From: Hemileia vastatrix
Lineage: Eukaryota > Basidiomycota > Pucciniomycetes > Pucciniales > Zaghouaniaceae
Reading direction: 5' to 3'
Assembly (NCBI GenBank): GCA_030280995.1
Contig: JASXTE010000001.1
Span: 9,209,001-9,273,000 of the forward strand
Length of the DNA: 64,000 nt
Position 1 is the stretch's first letter; each line of letters begins with the position of its first letter. Below are positions 57,060 to 64,000 of this stretch, one piece after another. The position numbers were made by a program, and so were the translations under genes. The notes under the pieces are model-generated. The model had not been told where the DNA came from and made no database searches. It saw only the letters and a program-made list of their open reading frames with translations.

Positions 57060-57794
57060 ATATCTCATATATTTTTTTGTAAATCATGAAACCTTTCTAT
57101 ATGTCTCATACTTACTAACCTACTAATTTCTAATAAATTTTTACCTAATTCTTCTTTTAATCCTTCAACCTTCTTATCAATTACCTATATGATAGCTTCT
57201 TCTTGCTTAGTATCCTCATATTCCAATATCTGATTCCAAATAATATCTTCACTCTCTGAATCTTTACTATGAGTTAGTGACAAGTTTTTACCTAATTAAT
57301 TTCAATTCTCTAGATATATGTTTTATACTTCAAAGGAATACCTTAAACTCACTTGGAATATTTATCTTTATCCTTTTTCTTTGACTATTTTCTTCTGTTG
57401 ATTCTTCATCATCATAAATAACCACTTGTTCAGTATGAGTAGTTTTATCTAATGGCCTAGAAGAATTCATACTAATCAATCCAAAAGATATCAATGATAG
57501 ATAATACTGGAAGTTATCTTACAGTATCTTTCTTTCTGCATCATTAAACCAGTACTTTGCAGATGTAAATTAGCCTTGAGTATCTGGATTGAGCTTAAGG
57601 ACATCACATTGTAAATGTTTCCATTGACAACATTCACAAGTTGAAGTGAATCTCTTTACTCCTGTGTTTTTAACACAATAGTAATTGGAACTTTCACAAT
57701 GAGTGCAAGGAATACAGTATCCCCTTGAAAGCTTATAGTCTTTTGTACTATGCTCTTTTGAAGTAGATGATGATGATGATGGTAGAGATGTCAT
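57060..57794 (-). pseudogene. Zn2Cys6-like gene relic next to Tet-like copy 2
   Basis: ATG at 57,794 (MTSLPSSSSSTSKEHS). It carries CIPCTHCESSNYYC and TCECCQWKHLQC, which can be read as C-x2-C-x6-C, loop, C-x2-C-x6-C, the same spacing as the antisense genes of element B, though with fewer basic residues. A TAA after about 74 codons and another stop are followed in the same frame by MNSSRPLDKTTHTEQVVIYD, an acidic run, and a basic RKRIKI; then, in another frame, helical sequence (KKVEGLKEELGKNLLEISRL). So a DNA-binding-like head, nuclear-signal-like linker and coiled coil are suggested. Relation to the element B genes is by motif only. Confidence 0.45.
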
Positions 57795-58491
57795 ATTGAG
57801 AAGCTATAAAGGACTAGGTAAGATTTTTGAAAGTTGCTAGAAATGAATAGATGAAAACTTTGAACTTTTCTAGAAAGCTACTATGATTTTTTGTGGGAAG
57901 GAACTACCTTTTATATATTCCACACTCATATTTCTGTTAATATTTTTATTTTGAAATTTTTGTTTGTTTGTACCATCTTTAGGATTGAGACCTACTTAGT
58001 TGGATATTTTTTGGATTATGCACTTTCTGCTTAATGTGAAAGTAAATTCATGTTTCATGCATTTTTAATCTTCAAAGGGAGATTTTTTGTTTTTTAATTG
58101 TGTATATACATTTAAAAAAATTCCAAACAAATCACACAAAGAAAAAAAATGGCAATACCCACCCCTGAAATTTACTCTGGGAGGAGGTCAGGATTGCCAA
58201 ATTTTCATTTTTATTTCATAAATGAATAAATCAATCATTCAAAAAAGATAATCAACCAAGTAAAAGTAATGGCATTCAGAATAATACCAGCCAATGAGTT
58301 CAGATGTTACCAAAGCCAAAGAATACATTCACATGGAATTTTATTGTAAACTCATTCAATTAATTAATTGTTTGAATGACTACCTTTATACAGTAGTAAG
58401 GCCCAATGGCCCATTAATTAAAGTTGATTATTATCTTTAATGCATGATTAATTATAAATTTAAGAAATAAAAATGAATTTTTGAGAATCCT
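57795..58491. other. Spacer with a 52-bp repeat end
   Basis: At 58,149-58,200 TGGCAATACCCACCCCTG and an inverted GGATTGCCA form a small inverted-repeat unit that resembles the sequence at 25,735-25,880, also lying 3' of a Tet-like gene. 58,265-58,491 is the 3' flank of Tet-like copy 2 and is duplicated at 63,140-63,360. Confidence 0.5.
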
Positions 58492-59611
58492 TTATTTACC
58501 ATACTTAGCCTCCCTACCTGCAGCTTTACTTTTTATTGAAACTTCTTTCCTCACTTTAATTACCCTCTTTATCAAATTTTGGTTGATCTGAAATGAGTAA
58601 CCAAAATTAGTAAACTATTCACAAGATTCTAACCCAGGAGGAGCTTGAATTTTTTGATGGTTATCTTGTGAATAGTTCCAAATTGTTTCCACCAGACCAT
58701 TCCCTAATCCAAATTCAATAATATATTTGTGATCATGAAAGTATAATCCATGAGCTTTGAGTTGAACAGGTAAAGGACTGGGAGTCCAGTAATAGGATCA
58801 ATATAAGTGAAAATCCCAAATGTAAGAAAATTAGAATTGTTTTTGTCCATATGAATCTTATTGTGAAAGCCTCCATATGTAATAATAATGTTAGATGAAA
58901 AGATATAATCATCTTCCAGATTGAACCATTCCATATCTGTCCAATTTGTTATTCCTGCTTTAATGGCTAGATCATGATTAGACTGAAAAGCATGAATACA
59001 TAATTTTTTTAATCAATTGGCCAAAAATGGATTGAAGGATCCTAAACTTTTCTATCATTCTGAATCTTCATCAATTTGAATTGAACTTATACTTTTTAAT
59101 AAAAAATAAATACCTAGTATGGGTGTTAGAAAAATGATTTCAAAAAATTATATCATGATAAAATCTTACCAAAAGATTTTCCCTTTTCAAATCCATGTCT
59201 CCATCCTAGTCCAATCATAATTTCTCCTAATAATTTTTTATTCTTTAATGTTTGTCAAACCAAAGCCATCTAATATAAATTTGAAACTATATCTGACAAT
59301 TTTTCAAAGACATTATCTTGAACACCATTGAATGAATGAACTTCTAAAATAAATTGAGGTTTATATCCATTACTGATAACTGCAACAATAATATCCTTTC
59401 AATCAGTAGTTAAGTACTTGAGTTTTTCTGGTAAAGATTTCAGATAATGTTTCTTCTTAAAAATTGTAGTTTTGTAAAAATTTAGATTTTCCAAGTGTCC
59501 AAAGTAAGCTTCACACCATTGTTTCATTTGGATTAATTTACATTTTTATATGAAGCTTTCTTCTCATTAGAAATGGATTATTTTCTATCAGATATGATGC
59601 TTGAATTGTTT

Positions 59612-59790
59612 AAAAATGTGATAGAAGGAATTGAAGAAAGAGATGAGGAGGACATATGTTGTGATGACTTGATCAATGGAATGGAAGAAAGAGATGAGGA
59701 GAACATATGTTCTGAAGACTTGATTGATGGAATTGAAGAAAGAGATGAGGAGGAGATTGATGAAATTGAAGAAAAAGATGAGGAAGACAT
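59612..59790. repeat. 51-bp tandem repeat, about three units
   Basis: GGAATTGAAGAAAGAGATGA recurs at 51-bp spacing. It stays open as an acidic repeat on the plus strand (GIEERDEED) and a Ser-rich one on the minus strand; the minus reading lies in the N-terminal part of the Tet-like relic. Confidence 0.75.
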
Positions 59791-59827
59791 ATTTATTTTC
59801 TATTTTTGAAAAAAAAAGTTAGTAAAA

Positions 59828-60050
59828 ATGGTTGGAAATGTGTTGGGCATACTGCCAGCACGTTTCCAAGGCAAAAAAAAAAAAGTTAGTAAAACACTCA
59901 GAAATTTTCTGGGCATGCTTCCAGCACATTTCCAAATCAAAAAAAAGAAAAAAAAGTTATCAAAGATGCTCAGAAACATTCTAGCATTGTTCTGGGACTG
60001 TTTCCAAAGCAATTTGGCCAAAAAAAACCCAAAAAAAGTATAAAAAAAAG
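59828..60050. repeat. Three diverged tandem units of about 70 bp
   Basis: Units share GTTAGTAAAA, TTGGGCATaCTgCCAGCAC-like cores and CATTTCCAA followed by an A-run. Non-coding; probably an intron of the Tet-like relic. Confidence 0.6.
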
Positions 60051-60499
60051 TCAGTAAAAATAAAGCATGATAAGCTAGCACTCACCTTAGGTAAGTGTTG
60101 GAAGGGGCTTGAAGAGAGATATGAGGAACAAGTGAAGCTGTGAAAAAAAAACATACCTTGATGAAAGGGCAGAAAAATATTTAAAGAGGAAGAGAGTTAG
60201 GGGAATCTGGAATGAAATTTGGATGATGATTAGGATATGTGTTATAAAATGCATTCAGAAATGCATTTTGAAATGTGTTATGAAATGTGTTATGAAATGT
60301 GATATGGAAGAGTTTCAAGGGAATGAGTTGAGGGCCTTTTCCCACTGGGAAAGTTGAATACATATAAATTGCATGTCCACCATGAAAGAAAAAATAAGTT
60401 ACAAGATAATTATGTAATTCAACACCTTTTTTAAGAAAGATTCTAAGAGATTTTCAAATTTTGACCAAAAAAAAAAAATCAAGACCTTTGTAAAGTCAG

Positions 60500-60846
60500 C
60501 ATATAAAAAATTAAATCAATCAAGTAAATCTAACAACTGTTTAATTTCATCTGTTGATTTGCCTGTACTCAGACATGCTAACATCAAGTTTTGTCTGCTG
60601 ATTATTTCTTCACTTTTTTTTTTGATTTAATTTGTCATGTTGGAACTGTAGTTTTTCTCTTTCCAATTGAAGCTGTTTATTTCTGGGTGTAAGATTTTCT
60701 TAAATTTCAAGCTTTGAGTTCTCTATCTTCATCTTTAAACAATTTTTCTCAATTTCTAAAGAATTTTAATCCTCTTTGAGGAGGTGAAAGAATCTATTTT
60801 CTTCCAGGTCAAATCCTTGGCTTGCAGACTTCTCTTGAGACTCCAT
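60500..60846 (-). pseudogene. Coiled-coil protein relic
   Basis: ATG at 60,846 (MESQEKSASQGFDLEENRFF). One frame continues through LKED, stop, NSLEIEKNCLKMKIENSKLE, stop, LTPRNKQLQLEREKLQFQHD: charged heptad-like sequence interrupted only by in-frame stops (TAA, TAA, TGA). No family is recognised. Confidence 0.4.
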
Positions 60847-60863
60847 TTTCAAAATTTATATCT

Positions 60864-62340
60864 GGTTTGTTTCTTTTGACACAACAAGTCTTACTTAAAA
60901 GTTAAAGAAAAGTCAAAAACAAATTCATATAGAAATGAAACAACTCAAATAATCCTTACATTCTTTACATTTGTCCAAAATTTCTCCCATAAGTGGATAA
61001 GTGTCAGTGCCAGTGTATGCTAGTATCTAAGTATGATTTAATAGTAAATATTAATGGTCCTAATACTTATTGTTAAATGATTTAGTGATTAAACCTCAGG
61101 GGAGGACTAATAAAATAGTTATTCTCAATATAAACTCACAATACTTGGATTTTTATGTGTGCTAGTGGTGGAAAATATATAAATAAAATATAGTTATAGC
61201 TTATATAAAGATAATATCAATTAATAAATGCTTTAAAATATTTTTATATATAATAATAATTGTGTTGTAGTGTTTATTTGATGTGTAGTAAGTAAGTGAT
61301 TTCTAATAATCTGTTGTAGACGATCCTATAGTACTAGCTATAGGCCTTGACCAAGGGAGTTGGAGAAAAACTGGAGAGAAAAAAACCCCTGTCCCTTTAA
61401 GAAATACCAGGTGAGATTTATTTGCTACAGCAAATTAGAGACTGTTACTATACCCCTTCCAACACACTTATTGACTGCTTAACAAGTCAAGAAAGTAGCC
61501 TAGATAGACCACAGACCAAAGAGAACCTGAATACAGAAAGATCCACACCAGAAAACCAAAATACTGTGCACTTGTTGCACAGAAACAGAAATAATACTTG
61601 ATGCAGGTTGCAAAGCTATACCAGAGAAACCAGCTGCCAAAATTGAGTTAAATGAAGAACTAAACTTGCAACAAACACAGCCAATTGTGGCCAAAAAACA
61701 GTGATATATTACCCAGATGGTTGTATATATCTAAGGTCCCCTTTTTTCTACTGTATGAACGCACAGACCAGCCATCTAAAATCTATGCACAGCAACTAAT
61801 TTTGGAGCTGTAGACAGCCAAATTGAATAAAAACCCCCTAGAAACGCTCCCTAGCCTTCTATAACTGAGGGGGCCGGACCTCCCTGAAGCCAGAAAACCA
61901 CTAAAAACCTCCAATAAAGCCCAAATACTTAGAAAAATCCACAATGACTACTAAAACCCTTAAAACACAAAATTAAGCTATGAAAAAATTGGGACATAAA
62001 ATGTAGAGCCAAATTAGCTCTACTTAATGGTACTAAGCACTTAACCCTAAGACTTAATGTTATCCCGTAAAACATAAAAAACAAAATTAAACAGCTATCT
62101 TTTAAAAATGAAAAGTGAGTCAATGACCCCCTAAAACTTGGGATATGAAAAATATCATCAAGACATAAGATGTAGCAAAATCCCGGGGCTATCTAAAGGT
62201 AGTACCCACATACCCATAGTCCCAATATTCATTGAATAAAAACAAAAATACACCTAATTCTTCAACTAATGTCAATTAAGACATACAAAAACAGCACCAA
62301 ACAGACCAACAAAGGCCTCTGCCAATGTTGGAAGACCACA
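60864..62340 (-). repeat. Probable LTR of a B-like element (right edge only)
   Basis: Read on the minus strand it begins TGTGGTCTTCC at 62,340, directly after a polypurine tract shared with element B; the left edge could not be placed. No gene is seen in this interval apart from short chance frames. 61,380-61,860 has scattered purine runs only. Confidence 0.4.
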
Positions 62341-62352
62341 TCCTCCCTCCAA
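62341..62352 (-). promoter_or_regulatory. Polypurine tract of B-like element F
   Basis: TTGGAGGGAGGA on the minus strand, identical to 27,695-27,706, followed by TGTGGT as in element B. Confidence 0.65.
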
Positions 62353-62388
62353 TCAAGAATTTCCACATTCTCCTTAATCACATCCACA

Positions 62389-63036
62389 ATGTTCAGCTTT
62401 CTTTCAAAATCTGCCTATGACATGGGCCCTTGCCAATACTGCATTGACAAAAATCTAATCTCCACCATCACACCACCAGCTCATCCATACAGAACCTCCT
62501 GTGATGTCTGCCAATCCAGAAAGAAGAGTTTCTTCAGACCTGGTCTGTTATCATCTTCAACAGCTTCACCTCCACCTCAACCTGGTCCATCTTCTTCCAG
62601 CACCAAAAGATCCAGGCCATCCATCCTGATACCCAGATTAGTCAACAAACTACACCCTTCAAAGAAGAGTTCCAACACTACTACAGCAACCACTTCCACC
62701 ATGCTTGGTCCATCTGATGGTAAAAAAAAAAAAAAACTTTTACTCCTTCCTTCTACTTTTAAAACTGATGACTTCTCAGTTCCTTCATCTTCTGACAGTG
62801 ATGATGACAATGTAGGATCCATTGAACCACCAACACCTAACCACTTGCCCACTATTAAGGCCAAGTTCCAACATCACTCCTCTGAGAAAAAACACCTTCT
62901 ACTAAGCTACATCCAATCAACTCCTGCTAGAAATCCACAGGACCTTGAGAAAAGTAAGAACCTCATCCACCAGTTCAAGGCTAATGCTGAACACTTTGTT
63001 CCATCTCTTGATTCTCTTCTGCCACTTGACTCTTAA
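62389..63036 (+). CDS. Antisense accessory gene of element F: degenerate Zn2Cys6-like protein
   Basis: Same place relative to the polypurine tract as antisense gene 1 of element B. The start ATG is at 62,389 (MFSFLSKSAYDMGPCQYCID). CQYC and CDVC keep the two C-x2-C pairs, but the third and sixth cysteines of the cluster are lost. A phase-1 intron fits at 62,720-62,779 (GTAAAA...TTCTCAG), exactly where genes 1 and 2 have theirs, giving 195 aa; its length is a multiple of three, so the unspliced frame is also open. The linker is Ser/Pro-rich with an acidic run, and the C-terminal helical domain (KKHLLLSYIQSTPARNPQDL) closely matches antisense gene 1. Conservation of the C-terminal domain with decay of the zinc cluster suggests the two parts are under different constraint. 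Confidence 0.6.
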   Translation: MFSFLSKSAYDMGPCQYCIDKNLISTITPPAHPYRTSCDVCQSRKKSFFRPGLLSSSTASPPPQPGPSSSSTKRSRPSILIPRLVNKLHPSKKSSNTTTATTSTMLGPSDGKKKKKLLLLPSTFKTDDFSVPSSSDSDDDNVGSIEPPTPNHLPTIKAKFQHHSSEKKHLLLSYIQSTPARNPQDLEKSKNLIHQFKANAEHFVPSLDSLLPLDS

Positions 63037-63113
63037 TTGAACTTTTTGACTTAGAAATGTAATTCTTGACCACTCTCCAGACTTCCTGAATGTAGAAAAT
63101 CATAAGAAATTCC

Positions 63114-63140
63114 ACAGTTTACAGTCTTGGGGGACTCATC
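63114..63140. repeat. Single hairpin unit, AGTC/GACT type
   Basis: ACAGTTTACAGTC, loop TTGGGG, GACT: the same hairpin family as in element B, 80 bp after the third antisense gene. Confidence 0.7.
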
Positions 63141-63540
63141 CAAGACTACCAGCCAATAACTTCAGATGTGACCAAAGCCAAAGAATACATTTATATGGAA
63201 CTTTATTGTGAACTGATTCAAACAAATAATTGTCTGAATGATTACCCTTTATACAGCAGCAAGGCTTGATGGCCCATTCCTTAAAGTTGATGATTATCTT
63301 TAATTAATGATTTTTTATAAATTTTAGAAATAAAAATGAAACTTTAGCAAATCCTTTAGTTTCCATACTTAGCCTAACTCCCTGCAGCTTTACTTTTCAC
63401 CAAAATGTTTTGCCTTAATTTATTTACCCTCTTTATCAAAATTTGGTTGATCTGGAAAGAGCAAACTAAATGAGTAAACTTTTCACAACATTCTAAGCCA
63501 GGAAGAGCTTAAGTTGCTTGATGGTTATCTTGAAAAAAAA
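63140..63540 (-). pseudogene. Tet-like 2OG oxygenase, C-terminal fragment (copy 3)
   Basis: Nucleotide copy of 58,265-58,690, including the 3' flank (CCAAAGCCAAAGAATACATT in both) and the last coding part (minus strand, ...GCTAAGTATGG). It starts abruptly after the hairpin unit, so it marks a recombination or insertion border. Confidence 0.6.
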
Positions 63541-64000
63541 TTTCATATAAATGAATCAGCATTGTAGCAGGCATGTTTCCAGTGTCAGAATAGCAATCTC
63601 ATTTAGTTTTTTTTTCTTTTTCTCTCTTTCCCATATGTGTTACATTTTCTTTTTTTTCTTTCCTGCTAGATTACATATGCCTGCAGCTTTATCACCTCCT
63701 GAAGCACTATATTGTCACACATTAGTGACTTGATTCACTCTAACTCTAGAATATATGAATTTGTTCTTTAGTTGTGCTTACCTCAGTTTAAATATCCCTG
63801 TGTCTTCCATTATGTAATCCCACTCCAACTTTTACCCCTGAAAATGGTTGAACTCTCTGAGTTAAAAGGCATAGATTTACTTTGCTTTTTCTCTCAAGAA
63901 AGTCTGTCCTATTTACAAGTGTCTATTTTCTTTCATCTTTAATATAGTCAAATTTACTAAATTTTTACTACTCTTACCATGATCATTAGGTATAACTGGC
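63541..64000. other. Right end of window
   Basis: AT-rich with T-runs; no gene, RNA or repeat recognised. Confidence 0.4.

Larger units (their letters stand above)
58492..60363 (-). pseudogene. Tet-like 2OG-Fe(II) oxygenase, copy 2
   Basis: Minus strand. A probable 5' exon (60,363 to about 60,158, GTATGT donor), a Ser-rich or repeat-filled middle, then MKQWCEAYFGHLENL and KYLTTD with a TGA (Trp likely), SNGYKPQFILEVHSFNGVQD, two further stops (in SNLY-stop-MALV-stop-QTL), GWRHGFEKGKSFG, an intron, and GIYFLLKSISSIQIDEDSEW. The core has NIIITYGGFHNKIHMDKNNS, with the H-x-D iron ligands (HMD), then FLTFGIFTYIDPITG; after a frame change come the HGLYFHDHK, ETIWNYSQDNHQ and YSFQIN segments, ending KYGK-stop at 58,492. 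It follows copy 1 closely in order. Several stops make it a pseudogene. Confidence 0.72.

Noticed and set aside
59573..59809. Acidic repeat protein on the plus strand
   Set aside because: Translation of a 51-bp tandem repeat; it lies antisense to the Tet-like relic and has no other support.
1..64000. tRNA or rRNA genes
   Set aside because: I looked for tRNA-like arms and conserved rRNA segments by eye and saw none that convinced me; a covariance-model scan would settle it.

Overview
The window looks like the nuclear genome of a basidiomycete fungus with low GC and a heavy transposon load. Two host genes have several short introns (57-101 bp). They sit among nested Ty3/gypsy retrotransposons, a PIF/Harbinger-like DNA transposon and copies of the Tet-like 2OG-Fe(II) oxygenase family that is expanded in rusts and some mushrooms. 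A low-GC rust (Pucciniales) is my best guess; the sequence does not prove the species.

Layout. 1-3.3 kb: 3' end of gypsy element A (integrase, chromodomain), its LTR, and a primer-binding site with leader. 3.3-15.1 kb: a decayed chromoviral gypsy (element E) between two LTRs of about 310 bp, scrambled by internal duplications, an inverted repeat, an inverted A-type LTR and two MITEs. 15.1-17.1 kb: a SANT/Myb-like relic and a 199-bp MITE. 17.1-23.5 kb: the only intact host genes, a divergent pair: RTP1/Tango6-like (1,075 aa, 5 exons, minus) and NOG1 (696 aa, 7 exons, plus). They share a 311-bp promoter carrying telomere-type TTAGGG repeats. 24.3 kb: a foldback with 102-bp arms.

24,758-50,878 is a three-level nest. 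A 3.7-kb DNA transposon with perfect 31-bp terminal inverted repeats carries a truncated Harbinger transposase and a convergent Tet-like oxygenase gene. Gypsy element C (8.8 kb; target duplication ATACC) sits inside the oxygenase coding sequence. Gypsy element B (13.6 kb, opposite strand; target duplication CCGC) sits inside the 5' LTR of C. Between pol and its 3' LTR, element B carries two intact, spliced, antisense genes encoding Zn2Cys6-like proteins, and dozens of short hairpins whose stems covary. 51-56 kb: decayed gypsy D (minus). 57-64 kb: a broken Zn2Cys6-like gene, two further Tet-like oxygenase relics, a coiled-coil relic, and the 3' end of a B-like element with a third antisense Zn2Cys6-like gene.

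How the parts relate. NOG1 (60S ribosome maturation) and RTP1 (nuclear import of RNA polymerase II) are both growth genes and may be co-regulated. Most retroelement reading frames are interrupted by in-frame stops that look like C-to-T or G-to-A changes, with few frameshifts. This suggests cytosine deamination rather than slow random decay, and is of interest beside TET-family genes. The strongest leads are the antisense Zn2Cys6-like gene family, the covarying hairpins, and the Harbinger-type transposon that encloses a Tet-like oxygenase.
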